Positions 36,696 to 45,938 of a stretch of DNA of 64,000 nt are shown here, one piece after another. The notes beneath the pieces are model-generated. The model was given only the letters and a program-made list of their open reading frames with translations. It was not told the DNA's origin and made no database searches. Numbering within the stretch: position 1 is the stretch's first letter; each line of letters begins with the position of its first letter. The position numbers and the translations under genes are program-made. Origin of the DNA: Paenibacillus pasadenensis (lineage in GTDB: Bacteria; Bacillota; Bacilli; Paenibacillales; Paenibacillaceae); assembly GCF_023715725.1 (NCBI RefSeq), contig NZ_JAMBOT010000003.1, forward strand, positions 452,658 to 516,657, in the 5' to 3' direction.

Positions 36696-37130
36696 TTGAG
36701 GGTAATCATTCGTAAAGCCGAGCCCCGCGACGCTGAGGCTTTATCCGGTCTTTTCGCCGAGCTCATGGGGTTTGAATCCGACACGTTACAGATGGGAAGC
36801 CAGCTGGAGCAAATAGCCTCTGAGCCTCACTATTACGTCGCTGTTGCGGAATTGGAGCAGGAGCTTGCCGGTACGGCAATGGGCATCGTGTGCCGCGATT
36901 TGGTGGGCAGCTGCGCCCCATTTTTGCTGATCGAGAACGTCATCGTGTCCCAGAAAAGCCGAGGCAGCGGTGTGGGACGATTGCTTATGCAGGCGCTGGA
37001 GGGGTACGGAAAAGATCACAGTTGCAGCTACACGATTCTTGCCTCGAGCAACGAAAGAATTGAGGCTCATCGCTTTTATGAAAACATCGGATACAGCGGT
37101 TCAAAACGCGGCTTTATTAAACATCTTTAG
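36696..37130 (+). CDS. GNAT-family N-acetyltransferase
   Basis: 144 residues from a TTG start (RBS AAGGAG, 9-nt spacing); the ATG at 36672 has no RBS. Acetyl-CoA motif A is VIVSQKSRGSGVGRLLMQALE (about residues 86-106), followed by SSNERIEAHRFYENIGY, the motif B pattern. Start RVIIRKAEPRDAEAL is typical. The substrate is unknown (a small molecule or a protein amine). Single gene between the gene-free stretch and a tRNA. Confidence 0.85.
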   Translation: MRVIIRKAEPRDAEALSGLFAELMGFESDTLQMGSQLEQIASEPHYYVAVAELEQELAGTAMGIVCRDLVGSCAPFLLIENVIVSQKSRGSGVGRLLMQALEGYGKDHSCSYTILASSNERIEAHRFYENIGYSGSKRGFIKHL

Positions 37131-37182
37131 TTTTAACCCGGAGCGGCTTCTCGGCTGCACCATTTCTCTATTCAGAACAACA

Positions 37183-37211
37183 AAAAAACCTCCTACCGGA
37201 GTAGGAGGTTC
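37183..37211 (-). terminator. Terminator of the tRNA-Ser transcript
   Basis: AACCTCCTAC-TCCG-GTAGGAGGTT, followed by seven T on the minus strand, just downstream of the tRNA. Confidence 0.93.
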
Positions 37212-37226
37212 TAATTCGCTGAAGGA

Positions 37227-37317
37227 TGGCGGAAAGGGTGGGATTCGAACCCACGCACGCCGTGAGACGCCTAGCTGATTTCGAGTCAGCCCCCTTGGGC
37301 CACTTGGGTACCTTTCC
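37227..37317 (-). tRNA. tRNA-Ser (anticodon CGA, reads UCG)
   Basis: 91 nt with acceptor GGAAAGG/CCTTTCC, discriminator G and an encoded CCA. The anticodon loop CTCGAAA gives CGA. The variable arm is long, the class II hallmark of serine tRNAs, and the T arm is GTGGG-TTCGAAT-CCCAC. An independent single-tRNA transcript with its own terminator. Confidence 0.96.
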
Positions 37318-37362
37318 GCAGCAAGATAGATCATAACATATGCTGGGCATTATTGCAAGCGT

Positions 37363-37593
37363 TTAGGATAATGCCGATTCTCCGCCTGCTTCGCCCTGAT
37401 TGGCTGCATGACGCAGCACTTTTTTCATGTTTTTTTCAAACTTCGCCCGTGGAATAAGCACGCTGTGCTTGCAGCCGGTGCATTTGATGCGGATGTCCAT
37501 GCCCATGCGAATGATCTCCATTTCGTTGGTTCCGCATGGATGGGGCTTCTTCATCAGCACGACATCGCCAAGCTCGAACTGCTTGCGTTCCAT
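37363..37593 (-). CDS. DUF951 protein (YyzM-like)
   Basis: 76 residues from the ATG at 37593 (GGAGAGG, 8 nt). The start FELGDVVLMKKPHPCGTNEMEI and IIRMGMDIRIKCTGCKHSVLIPR carry the family's KPHPCG and CxGC cysteines, a probable zinc-binding small nucleic-acid-associated protein. DUF951 is conserved next to the ychF/rpsF region in Firmicutes. It is read with mscS (96-nt gap). Confidence 0.92.
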   Translation of the reverse strand: MERKQFELGDVVLMKKPHPCGTNEMEIIRMGMDIRIKCTGCKHSVLIPRAKFEKNMKKVLRHAANQGEAGGESALS

Positions 37594-37689
37594 ACCGCTC
37601 ACCTCTCCTTCGGCCGCTGTCCCGCCCCCGCAACGTTCCCTGCTGCGGAGGCTTGGCCGGTTCTTTCCATCTTACACGCCCTGCTGAAT

Positions 37690-38640
37690 CTACGCCAGAG
37701 ATTGTTGCGGCTCATCATGCTCTCGCAGCAGCCTTTTGAGCTCCAAATTAATCTGTCTTGAAACGGCCGCTTCGGTATTCGGCTGGCATTCCGCGATGAT
37801 GCGCAGCTTGTACTCAGCCGTAGTCAGGGAAGCGACGCCAAGCAGATCCGGCACCTTGACCAGATTCGGGTTTTCCAGCTTCTCCAGCATGGCCCGAATG
37901 CTTTCTTCCGTCTCGTCGATTTTGTAATCGTTCGGCAAATCGACGTCCACGACCGCCAAGGAGTGGTTAAGCGAATAGTTCGTCACCTGAGCGATCAAAC
38001 CGTTCGGGATAATGTGAACCTCTCCCGTCCATGTTTTCAGCCGCGTCGTGCGCAGTCCAATCAATTCCACCGTGCCTTTGTACGTTCCCGTTTGAATGAC
38101 ATCTCCAACTGCAAACTGATCCTCCAGTACGATGAAAAATCCAGTAATAATGTCCTTCACCAAACTCTGCGCGCCGAAACCGATCGCCAGTCCAAGCACG
38201 CCTGCCCCGGCCAGCAGCGGTCCGATATTGATGCCGAGCATCGGCAGCACAACCATAGCGGTAATGAAATAGACGACGTAGGAAGCGACATTTTTGAGCA
38301 GCCGCCCCATCGTGACGACCCTCCTGGTGCGCTGCGCCACCTTGGATTCCCGTTCGAGCACTTTGTCGATGGATTTGTTAACAGCGAAAATAATGAGCCG
38401 TCCAATCAGCAAAATAATTGCGATTTTAATGAGAACAATACCTGCATTAATCCAGAACGCACTGTCGAACGTCGTGCGCAGCGTATCCCAGAAGGCATTG
38501 GTTTTCTCTAAAGCCGCTTTAGGCAGACCAGCAAGATCTGTTGGACCCTCATTTACTGGACCTCCAGCGTTATTCGCCGCTCCCTCCCCGGTATTTCCTG
38601 TGTTTGTACTAGCGGATGCCATTAGCTCCCATGAATTCAT
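37690..38640 (-). CDS. Small-conductance mechanosensitive channel MscS
   Basis: 316 residues. A Gly/Asn-rich N-terminal 40 residues, three helices (about 60-80, 105-130, 135-160); TM3 has the pore signature AGAGVLGLAIGFGAQSLVKD; then the beta domain (FAVGDVIQTGTYKGTVELIGLRTT) and a C-terminal alpha/beta domain. It opens on hypo-osmotic shock. The length and order match YkuT/YhdY-type MscS. The tail is slightly longer and acidic. Possibly co-transcribed with the DUF951 gene downstream. Confidence 0.95.
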   Translation of the reverse strand: MNSWELMASASTNTGNTGEGAANNAGGPVNEGPTDLAGLPKAALEKTNAFWDTLRTTFDSAFWINAGIVLIKIAIILLIGRLIIFAVNKSIDKVLERESKVAQRTRRVVTMGRLLKNVASYVVYFITAMVVLPMLGINIGPLLAGAGVLGLAIGFGAQSLVKDIITGFFIVLEDQFAVGDVIQTGTYKGTVELIGLRTTRLKTWTGEVHIIPNGLIAQVTNYSLNHSLAVVDVDLPNDYKIDETEESIRAMLEKLENPNLVKVPDLLGVASLTTAEYKLRIIAECQPNTEAAVSRQINLELKRLLREHDEPQQSLA

Positions 38641-38696
38641 TGGTTCAATCTCCTTTCTCTACTATTTTTGCATGAAGTCTCATTCTAGCATTCTAA

Positions 38697-38731
38697 TAAA
38701 AGAAGCCTCCCCGCGCGAGTCGCGGAAGGCT
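38697..38731 (-). terminator. Terminator of the DUF3343 gene
   Basis: AGCCTTCCGCG-ACTCG-CGCGGGGAGGCT stem followed by TCTTTTATTAG on the minus strand. Confidence 0.8.
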
Positions 38732-38758
38732 GATAAACTTCTTTTCCAAACAGCTGCT

Positions 38759-39001
38759 TCAGCCGCTGTGCACCAGTTCGTATCCATCCGAAGTCTCCCG
38801 GAATATACCGCGAATCTCCACCGATTGCTCCACCAAAATAAGCCTGACCGTCTCCAATTCATCATCGGGAAAATCGATCGACAGCGCGCATCCCGCAGTA
38901 ATTGTCTTTGGCGTCGGGCGGATGTCAATTTCAATATCGGCATATTCAAGCAGCATCTCCGTGCGAAGCGCTTGCTGCGTCGAATCAAAAGCGATAAGCA
39001 T
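38759..39001 (-). CDS. DUF3343 protein
   Basis: 80 residues. MLIAFDSTQQALRTEMLLEY, then IRPTPKTITAGCALSIDF and the C-terminal helix are the DUF3343 (putative Se/S carrier-like) pattern, with the conserved Cys in AGCAL. RBS GAGGAG. These proteins often sit near selenium or sulfur-transfer genes; a cysteine-desulfurase-like gene lies 1.2 kb away, but with two genes between. Function unproven. Confidence 0.87.
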   Translation of the reverse strand: MLIAFDSTQQALRTEMLLEYADIEIDIRPTPKTITAGCALSIDFPDDELETVRLILVEQSVEIRGIFRETSDGYELVHSG

Positions 39002-39094
39002 AGCTAACTCCTCTTATTGAAAATGGACGGGCAAGTATAAATTGCCCCTCTCTACCATATACTACTAACAGTTCATATTAGCGGAGGGGAATCT

Positions 39095-39688
39095 ATGAAA
39101 CGTCCTGCTGCAATCCGGGAAATCCCGCTTAAAGTGCCTCATACCGATCCCGACGCCGCCCGTCAGCTGACCAGCAGCCTGATGCTGCATCTTGGTCCCG
39201 TTCCGAGGGAAAGCCGGATTGCCGTCGTCTGTATCGGCACCGACCGCTCCACAGGAGACGCTCTCGGCCCGATTATCGGCTCCCATCTAGCCAAGCAGCG
39301 CGGCTCCTTGTTCGAGCTGTACGGCACGCTGGACGAGCCTGTGCACGCGATGAACCTGGAAAGCACCCTGCAGGATATTAACAGCAGTATGGCCAAGCCG
39401 TTTATTATCGGTATCGACGCCTGCCTTGGCCAGTTGAGCAGCGTCGGCTGCATTCAGCTTGGACCCGGGCCTGTGCGGCCGGGAGCCGGCGTAAACAAAG
39501 AGCTCCCGCCAGTTGGAGATATCCATATGACCGGCATCGTGAACGTGGGCGGATTTATGGAATATTTTGTGCTTCAAAACACTCGTCTTAGCCTCGTTAT
39601 GCGTATGGCCGAGCTAATGTCAGACACACTCGTCCGCGCTATTCACGACTGCCGTTCTTACCCGGTTCACGCTGCGACGCAAGAATAA
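39095..39688 (+). CDS. yyaC: YyaC-like spore protein (putative germination protease-fold)
   Basis: 197 residues with the YyaC/DUF1256 pattern: RIAVVCIGTDRSTGDALGPIIGSHL (about 45-70), LYGTLDEPVHAMNLE, IGIDACLGQLSSVG and the GPVRPGAGVNKELPPVGDI block, similar to the GPR germination protease core. In sporulators YyaC is a forespore or mother-cell protein of unclear role and its presence supports an endospore former. RBS GGAGGGG. Its 3' end overlaps the convergent DUF4446 gene by 50 nt. Confidence 0.93.
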   Translation: MKRPAAIREIPLKVPHTDPDAARQLTSSLMLHLGPVPRESRIAVVCIGTDRSTGDALGPIIGSHLAKQRGSLFELYGTLDEPVHAMNLESTLQDINSSMAKPFIIGIDACLGQLSSVGCIQLGPGPVRPGAGVNKELPPVGDIHMTGIVNVGGFMEYFVLQNTRLSLVMRMAELMSDTLVRAIHDCRSYPVHAATQE

Positions 39689-40169
39689 TGGCTTGCTGCT
39701 CCTCCGGTGTAAGCGGATAAGTCGAGCTTCCTTTTTGCAGCGGTTTGGCGTACATGTATGTCTCATCCCGGCCATGTAAGCCGGTCAATACAACTCCGGT
39801 CTGCTCCTCGTTCACGATTGCGACCGAGAAGCTCATATCGCTGCCCTGTGATGAAAAGGCGTTGTAACGCAGTACGCCGACTCTGCCTTTTGTCTCCTTC
39901 AAAAGCTGGGCAAATTCGTTCAGCTGCTGCCCATAGTGGCCCAGCCTGTCCTCCTGCTCGTCCAGCGACAGTCTCAAGCCAACAATAACTTCCTCCAGAT
40001 TCGTCACGCCGGTCTGTCCCATTACCTGAACATATTGGCGTCTAAGCTTTGTCAGCTTGCGGCCGAGAGCCGAGATCCAGATTATGAGAAGCAGCAGCAC
40101 CAATGCCATTACTACAATGGCTGCGCCATAATATGGCGCCTCCACCCAAGCTTCATACCATTCATTCAT
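39639..40169 (-). CDS. DUF4446 membrane protein (YyaB-like)
   Basis: 176 residues from the ATG at 40169. One N-terminal helix (AAIVVMALVLLLLIIWISAL), a helical middle part, then the DUF4446 block GRVGVLRYNAFSSQGSDMSFSVAIVNEEQ and GVVLTGLHGRDETYMYAKPL. Conserved next to parB in Firmicutes; function unknown. It starts 29 nt after the aminotransferase gene, so co-transcription is likely. Confidence 0.9.
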   Translation of the reverse strand: MNEWYEAWVEAPYYGAAIVVMALVLLLLIIWISALGRKLTKLRRQYVQVMGQTGVTNLEEVIVGLRLSLDEQEDRLGHYGQQLNEFAQLLKETKGRVGVLRYNAFSSQGSDMSFSVAIVNEEQTGVVLTGLHGRDETYMYAKPLQKGSSTYPLTPEEQQAIILASQREPGKNGSRE

Positions 40170-40197
40170 CTTTCCCGTTACGCTCCTAATCTTCTCC

Positions 40198-41367
40198 CTA
40201 GATGGGGTAATGGGTCCGGATTTCGCGTATTGCAAGCACAAGCGCTTCCGCTTCCTGATCTGTCGTGGACGCTCCGACGCTCGCTCTTACCGCGCCTGTT
40301 TCAGCGGTTCCCGCGCTCCAGTGCGCCAGCGGTGTGCAATGATAGCCTGCCCTTACGGCAATGCCATAATGCTGATCCAAAATAAAGGAAAGCTCCGACG
40401 CTTCAACACCTGCCATCGTAAAGGCGCATATCCCGGTTCGCGGCCGGCCTTCCTGCGGCCCGAGCAGCGTTATGCCCGCTACTGATGCCAATCCGTCCCG
40501 GATGCGAGCAATCAGCTCCGTCTCCCGGGCATGAACCGCCTTAGGAGTCAGCTCCAGCACATGCCGAACGCCTGCTGCCAATCCGGCCATGCCAGGCGTA
40601 TTCGGCGTGCCTGCCTCATAACGGTCGGGCCTGACCGTCGGCTGCTCAGCCGACTCCGATTGGCTGCCTGTCCCTCCGTGGAGCAGCGGCACTGGATCGA
40701 GCCGGGGATGAATGTACACTCCCCCTGTGCCTTGAGGCCCGAGCAGCGCTTTATGGCCCGGAAAAGCAAGCAGGTCGATGCCCATCTCTTCTACATCGAT
40801 ATCGAGGATACCGGCCGACTGAGCTGCATCAACCAATAACGGAATGCCGTTCCGCCGGGTAATTTCGCCAATATCGGCAATCGGCAAAATCGATCCCAGC
40901 AGATTGGAGCTGTGCGCTGCGGCAACGAGAGCCGTCTCGGGCCGGATCTCCTCCCGTATTCGGGCAACATCCAGCTCTCCAAACCGATCCGTCTCTACGT
41001 ATGTAACCGTAATGCCAATACTTGATTTCAAATATTCCAGCGGCCTGCGGACTGAGTTATGCTCCACCGCTGTGGCGATGACATGATCGCCTGGCTTCAG
41101 CATTCCTTTAATAGCCAAGTTCAGTCCGACGGTTGTATTTGCGGTCAAGGCAATATCGTTTGGATTGGCAATTCGCAGCAGCTTTGCGAGATTTTTTCTA
41201 GCCTCGAACAATACTCTTCCCGATTGCACCGCCATCCGATGGCTGCCGCGGCCCGGATTCGCGGCCCCTTGCTGCAGTGTTTGCATAACCGCATCCACAA
41301 CTGCCTGCGGTTTGGGCCAGGAAGTCGCTGCATGATCCAAATAGATTAAAGGCTGTTCTTGGGCCAT
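40198..41367 (-). CDS. Class V aminotransferase / cysteine desulfurase-like
   Basis: About 389 residues from the ATG at 41367 (AAGGATGAG RBS region); the ATG at 41379 touches the RBS and is less likely. PLP Lys is in FPGHKALLGPQGTGG, and the C-terminal cysteine loop VRAGYHCTPLAH matches the catalytic Cys of cysteine desulfurases. This is the Csd-like family of parB-linked aminotransferases in Bacillales. It supplies sulfur or alanine; the acceptor is not known here, as no SufU or IscU gene is nearby. Confidence 0.9.
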   Translation of the reverse strand: MAQEQPLIYLDHAATSWPKPQAVVDAVMQTLQQGAANPGRGSHRMAVQSGRVLFEARKNLAKLLRIANPNDIALTANTTVGLNLAIKGMLKPGDHVIATAVEHNSVRRPLEYLKSSIGITVTYVETDRFGELDVARIREEIRPETALVAAAHSSNLLGSILPIADIGEITRRNGIPLLVDAAQSAGILDIDVEEMGIDLLAFPGHKALLGPQGTGGVYIHPRLDPVPLLHGGTGSQSESAEQPTVRPDRYEAGTPNTPGMAGLAAGVRHVLELTPKAVHARETELIARIRDGLASVAGITLLGPQEGRPRTGICAFTMAGVEASELSFILDQHYGIAVRAGYHCTPLAHWSAGTAETGAVRASVGASTTDQEAEALVLAIREIRTHYPI

Positions 41368-41405
41368 ATCGGCACTCATCCTTTCCGGGCTAACCCTAAT
41401 TTCCG

Positions 41406-41471
41406 CTCAAAAAAACAATAGCATACCTAAGTTTAATCCCTGTCGCAGCAGATTACAACCGAGGTATGCTC
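41406..41471 (-). terminator. Terminator of parAB
   Basis: AGCATACCT ... AGGTATGCT stem (9 bp) with a larger loop, then ATTGTTTTTTT on the minus strand. Confidence 0.75.
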
Positions 41472-41542
41472 CTATAACGAACTTGTTTTCCGTAAAGCTT
41501 TGGTACTGAAACGATTTGTTTTCGAATAGCTTCAGTTCAGCT

Positions 41543-42391
41543 TCAGGACTGCTGCAGCATGTCTAGAATCCGTTCCAAATCCTGCTTATTATAATAGGTC
41601 AGCTCGATTTTACCCCGATCGCGGGAAGCCTTAATTTTCACCGATGTTTGGAACCGCTCGCGCAGATTTTCTTCCAATGCTTCCAGGTAGGGGTCCCGCT
41701 TGACCGTTTTGCTCTTTGCTGGGGATTCTGGCTGTTTTTTATCCAGCGTTTGAATGGCCTGCTCCAGCTCCCGAACGCTCCACTCGTTGGAGATCGCTTG
41801 TTTAGCCAGCTCCTTACGCAGCTTGTCTTCCTTTAAGCCGACGAGCGCGCGGGCATGCCCCATTGATAATGTTCCACGTGAAACATTGTCTTTAATCTCA
41901 ACCGGCAAACTTAACAGCCGGAGGAAATTGGCAATATGCGAGCGCGACTTACCAACCTTAAGCGACAGCTCCTCCTGCGTCAGATTGAACTTGTCCATAA
42001 TAGCCTGATAAGCCGAGGCCAAATCGATTGCATTCAAATCTTCGCGCTGAAGGTTCTCAATAAGCGCAATTTCCATCGTCTGCTGATCGGAGAAGCTGCG
42101 GACTACAGCGGGAATCGTTTTGAGCCCGCATAACTGAGAGGCGCGAAAACGGCGCTCTCCGGCAATAATCTCATACCCTTTTAGCACAGAGCGCACGAGA
42201 ATCGGTTGAATAACGCCATGCTGCTTGATGGATTCTGCGAGTTCATGAATCGAATCATCATGGAACGTAATCCTTGGCTGATAAGGATTCGGCCGAAGCT
42301 GCTTCAATTCAACCTGGATAACCTTGTCATCCTCTTGGATGGAAAGAGACGGAATGAGTGCCTCTAGTCCTCTACCTAGCCGCTTGCTCAT
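41543..42391 (-). CDS. parB: ParB (Spo0J) chromosome-partitioning CTP-binding clamp
   Basis: 282 residues, same as B. subtilis Spo0J. ParB/Srx CTPase domain with [12 protein letters not shown] (GERRxR) and [14 protein letters not shown], then the helix-turn-helix [19 protein letters not shown] that reads parS, and a C-terminal dimer domain. A perfect parS lies inside the gene. It loads on parS, slides as a clamp and recruits SMC; it also antagonises Soj. The start overlaps the parA 3' end by 20 nt. Confidence 0.97.
   Translation of the reverse strand: MSKRLGRGLEALIPSLSIQEDDKVIQVELKQLRPNPYQPRITFHDDSIHELAESIKQHGVIQPILVRSVLKGYEIIAGERRFRASQLCGLKTIPAVVRSFSDQQTMEIALIENLQREDLNAIDLASAYQAIMDKFNLTQEELSLKVGKSRSHIANFLRLLSLPVEIKDNVSRGTLSMGHARALVGLKEDKLRKELAKQAISNEWSVRELEQAIQTLDKKQPESPAKSKTVKRDPYLEALEENLRERFQTSVKIKASRDRGKIELTYYNKQDLERILDMLQQS
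41870..41885. other. parS centromere site (inside parB)
   Basis: TGTTCCACGTGAAACA, an exact match to the ParB-binding consensus. B. subtilis also has a parS inside spo0J. Confidence 0.97.
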
Positions 42392-43145
42392 ATTGGATCA
42401 CTTCCTTCGCCAGTTCAAGATAAACTTCGGCGCCTTTGGAGCGGGGATCATACGTGATGATAGCTTGACCATGAGACGGCGCTTCACTTAAACGCACGTT
42501 TCTTGGAATAATCGTCTGGTACACCTTTTGCTGAAAATACTTTTTGACTTCCTCGATCACTTGGATGCCCAAATTAGTACGTGCATCAAACATTGTGAGC
42601 AGCACGCCTTCAATTTGCAGCGATGTATTAAGATGCTTTTGAACGAGTCGAACCGTATTCAGCAGCTGGCTCAGTCCTTCAAGAGCGTAGTATTCGCATT
42701 GAATTGGAATAATGACCGAATCTGCGGCCGTCAAAGAATTGATCGTTAAAATACCAAGAGATGGCGGGCAGTCAATAAGAATGTAATCATAGTCATTCCG
42801 CAGCTGAGAAAGCGACTTTTTGAGTCTCACCTCGCGGGAAATAGTCGGTACAAGCTCGATTTCGGCTCCAGCCAGCTGAATCGTGGCAGGAATAATGCTT
42901 AAATTCGGTACTTCTGTGCGTTTTACTGCCTCACGCGGGTCAACTTCATTGATCAAGACGTCATAAATGCTGTTTTCCACATCGGCTTTATTAACACCGA
43001 CTCCGCTTGTCGTATTCCCCTGAGGATCGATATCGACAAGCAGCACCTTCTTCCCTAAGGAAGCCAGGCATGCCCCCAAATTGACGGATGTGGTCGTTTT
43101 GCCGACTCCGCCCTTCTGGTTCGTTATGGCGATTATTTTGGACAA
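42372..43145 (-). CDS. parA: ParA (Soj) partition ATPase
   Basis: 257 residues from a TTG start ([28 protein letters not shown], 7-nt spacing); the much longer upstream frame is not conserved. Deviant Walker [14 protein letters not shown], Walker A' [11 protein letters not shown] and Walker [12 protein letters not shown]. Soj regulates DnaA and, with ParB, segregates origins. Followed by parB in an overlapping operon. Confidence 0.96.
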   Translation of the reverse strand: MSKIIAITNQKGGVGKTTTSVNLGACLASLGKKVLLVDIDPQGNTTSGVGVNKADVENSIYDVLINEVDPREAVKRTEVPNLSIIPATIQLAGAEIELVPTISREVRLKKSLSQLRNDYDYILIDCPPSLGILTINSLTAADSVIIPIQCEYYALEGLSQLLNTVRLVQKHLNTSLQIEGVLLTMFDARTNLGIQVIEEVKKYFQQKVYQTIIPRNVRLSEAPSHGQAIITYDPRSKGAEVYLELAKEVIQYEQAAR

Positions 43146-43693
43146 CCTTGTCACCTCAATATTCCCAATCTCGTACAACTTCCCTACGGCACAATCCATG
43201 GAGCCGGTATTCAACTCGAAGCCTTCTTGAATAAGGCAAGCTATACGGCTTCCCCGCCCTGCGAACGGTGGACGTATGCAATGGAAATACGAGAAGAGTA
43301 CCAATTAAGCTCTGCTGTCCAGGAGGAGAGAAGAGCGTGCAGCCCCGCAGAATTGCGGAAATTAGATTGCACGGAGTGTCCGCCGGCTCAACGTCCCAAT
43401 GCCGCACACGATGGATACTGCGAGAATAATATTGCTGCGGTTAACGAGCCAAGCTCCTGCCTGGACCCGGACAGCATGTTTAGCAAATGAAGTTGAAAAG
43501 GCACGCTCCAGCATGCGAAAAAAAGCGGCTTCCGCCGCTTAGCCTAAACATCCAGACGAATTGTTAAGGGCAGCTAGGCTTTTGTCAGCATAATCTTGTT
43601 GTACGGTGCCCATGTTTGAAAACGCAATCATCACGTCTGGAATGAATTAAGTATAAAGGAAAGCCTTACAGAATGGAACGATAAGTGTCCTTA
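43146..43693. other. Region between parA and noc
   Basis: About 550 nt. It holds the parA promoter and the noc terminator at 43515-43542. A plus-strand frame (43227-43490) is cysteine-rich but has no RBS. I support no gene here. Confidence 0.4.
43515..43542 (-). terminator. Terminator of noc
   Basis: AAGCGGCGG / CCGCTT hairpin with TTTTTTT following on the minus strand. Confidence 0.85.
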
Positions 43694-44515
43694 TTAACGC
43701 TTCGGAATTTTGATTACAATTTCATAATGATCCTCGTAATCCTTCTCGTTCGTCTTAATTTCCAGCCCGGAACCGGACACCATATCGATGGACTGACGAA
43801 TTGTATTCAACGCCAAGCGGACATCCTTAGTGAAGGAAATTCGCTTGGATTTTTTAGCTTTGGAGGCTTCTTTATAAAAAGCTACGCGGGCTTCGGTCTG
43901 TTTAACGTTAAGCTCCTTGCCAAGCACGTCATCAAGAACCTTCTGCTGCAGCTCTTCAGTATCAAGGGCAAGCAGCGATCTGGCATGCCGCTCCGTAATT
44001 TTCCTCTCGGTAAGCGCAAGTTTGACTGGCTCGCTCAAACCGAGCAAGCGGATTTTATTGGCGATTGTAGATTGGCTTTTGCCAAGCCGCTGTGCCAGGC
44101 TTTCTTGGGTCAAGCTATGCAAATCGATTAGCTTCTGATAAGCTACCGCTTCTTCAATTGCGCTTAAACCTTCGCGCTGCAAGTTCTCAATAAGGGCGAT
44201 AGAGGCCGCTTGTGAGTCGTTGAACTCCCTCACAATGGCTGGAATCGTCTCAAGTCCAAGCCTGCTGACAGCTCTCCAGCGCCTCTCACCGGCTATAATT
44301 TCGTAGCGGTCGCCCCGAAGGCGAACGACGATAGGTTGAATTACTCCATGCGTGCGAATCGTTTGGCTTAATTCTTCAATTCGCTCGTCATCAAAAATCG
44401 TTCTCGGCTGATAAGGGCTCGTATTAATGCTGCCAACCGGGATTTGCTTCACTTCATCTTGAGCAGCCTTCGGATCGTTTAGGCCGAAAAGCCGGGAAAA
44501 TTGTTCTTTCATCAT
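43694..44515 (-). CDS. noc: Noc nucleoid-occlusion protein
   Basis: 273 residues from the ATG at 44515 (GGTGG RBS). A ParB paralogue: [55 protein letters not shown]. The N-terminus ([12 protein letters not shown]) is the amphipathic membrane-targeting helix of Noc, which sets it apart from ParB. Noc binds NBS sites, stops FtsZ from cutting the nucleoid, and uses CTP. It sits between parA and rsmG as in B. subtilis. Confidence 0.95.
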   Translation of the reverse strand: MMKEQFSRLFGLNDPKAAQDEVKQIPVGSINTSPYQPRTIFDDERIEELSQTIRTHGVIQPIVVRLRGDRYEIIAGERRWRAVSRLGLETIPAIVREFNDSQAASIALIENLQREGLSAIEEAVAYQKLIDLHSLTQESLAQRLGKSQSTIANKIRLLGLSEPVKLALTERKITERHARSLLALDTEELQQKVLDDVLGKELNVKQTEARVAFYKEASKAKKSKRISFTKDVRLALNTIRQSIDMVSGSGLEIKTNEKDYEDHYEIVIKIPKR

Positions 44516-45212
44516 TCTACAACCACCCGAATTCAATGTGCCAATGTCCTTGCTGTAGAATTCCGTGTTGCGGCCGCATCGGCGACTTGTTTGGCCTTCA
44601 AGTCATAATTGCGGCACTTCATGGCAGTGCAGCACGGGCAAAATCGGAGCGGGAAAGCTCCTGCAAAGAAAGGCCGAATAAGGTCGTGCGTCTAAGGTCC
44701 GGTGCACTCATATCCGCTGTGCCAATGACGTCCCTCTGATCGCTGAACACCTCAAGTTCTTTAAATTCCAACGCAGTTGCGATAGAAATCCGGTTTTCAG
44801 CTGCGAGCTCCACCTGCTGGCTTTGCTCCAGAGCCACCGGTCAACTAAGATAGGGTATCATGCCGATGGCGGTACATCCAGAAACGGCACAAGGCAAGAT
44901 GGTTCTTCCATTACCATATGCCTTCATTAGCAGAGTACCGTGTTCATTATTGTTCCATCATGGAACTCGGTCCATAACCACACTCTTTTCAATTCGTTGA
45001 GGACAGGAGAATATCCTGCTGGATTTCGGTTTTGCAAGAAGTTTTCACAATCGGCTGAATGTTTCACGTGGAACATTTATACGTTCTCTTGTCGTCCGTT
45101 AAAAAAGATCCTCTTCTCTCAATCCCGGCTCCGTTCACTCAAATTAAGCTGTCGATACGGCTCATTGATGCCTTGAGTGACAAAATCGCTGCTCAAGGCA
45201 CCGCCTGCCGCA
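44516..45212. other. Noncoding region upstream of noc with a parS
   Basis: About 700 nt with no supported gene; open frames of 67-78 codons on both strands lack RBSs. It holds the parS at 45060 and an odd palindrome GTTCCATCATGGAAC at 44952-44966, a parS-like sequence with an extra base in the centre. A GCCTTGAG/CTCAAGGC hairpin (45170-45201) lies past rsmG without a T-run. Confidence 0.45.
45060..45075. other. parS centromere site (between noc and rsmG)
   Basis: TGTTTCACGTGGAACA, a perfect parS palindrome, 3.2 kb from the one in parB. Confidence 0.97.
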
Positions 45213-45938
45213 CTATTTTAACAATGGCTGCTTCAAAGGCACGCCTGCCTTGCGCGGGTATGCCTTAGGCGTCGACTCAGTTTTATGAATAAGCACGATG
45301 GCGCGTTCCGACTGCTCTTCCGGCAGGCGCAGCGTCTCAACCTTGTCCAGCTTCCCTCGCAGTTCACGAATGGCATAGCGGGCCTCATCAAGCTCTTCCT
45401 GGGGCTGAGCCCCTTTCATCGCGGCAAACAGGCCGCCCTTACGCACAAAGGGAAGACAAAGCTCGCTTAAACCGGCTAAACGAGCCACTGCCCGCGCCGT
45501 GACAATATCATAACCGTCGCGATGTTTCGGAAGTCGGCCAATATCCTCTGCGCGGCCATGCACACATTCAACCGACTCCAATCCAAGCTCAGTGCAGACA
45601 TGCTTCAGGAACGTAATCCGTTTGTTCAACGAGTCAACAATGGTAACGTTCAGCTGCGGAAAACAAATTTTTAACGGCAGGCTTGGAAATCCAGCTCCCG
45701 AACCTATATCGGCCAAGCTGGAAGCCGTCGATAGATCGGCGTAAAAAGCCAGTGTAACCGAGTCGTAAAAATGCTTTTCGAATACGGCGGCCCGTTCGGT
45801 AATCCCCGTCAAATTCATTTTTTCGTTCCACTCTACAAGCAGTTCATAGTAACGCTGGAACTGCTCCAGCTGGCGATCCGAGAGCGGGATTCCCCGCTCC
45901 GCCAGCCGGCTCCGAAAAAGCTCCATGACTGCGTCCAT
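45213..45938 (-). CDS. rsmG: 16S rRNA (guanine527-N7)-methyltransferase RsmG
   Basis: 241 residues. SAM motif I LADIGSGAGFPSLPLKI, motif with SLNKRITFLKHV, and DIVTARAVARLAGLSEL. It methylates G527 in 16S rRNA; loss gives low-level streptomycin resistance. The ATG overlaps the mnmG stop by one base (TAATG). Standard mnmE-mnmG-rsmG order. Confidence 0.97.
   Translation of the reverse strand: MDAVMELFRSRLAERGIPLSDRQLEQFQRYYELLVEWNEKMNLTGITERAAVFEKHFYDSVTLAFYADLSTASSLADIGSGAGFPSLPLKICFPQLNVTIVDSLNKRITFLKHVCTELGLESVECVHGRAEDIGRLPKHRDGYDIVTARAVARLAGLSELCLPFVRKGGLFAAMKGAQPQEELDEARYAIRELRGKLDKVETLRLPEEQSERAIVLIHKTESTPKAYPRKAGVPLKQPLLK

Noticed and set aside
43227..43490. 87-codon plus-strand frame upstream of parA
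   Set aside because: No RBS and lies over the parA promoter region; no family pattern.
44619..44837. 72-codon minus-strand frame upstream of noc
   Set aside because: GTG start without an RBS, no recognisable motif, in a region rich in control sites.
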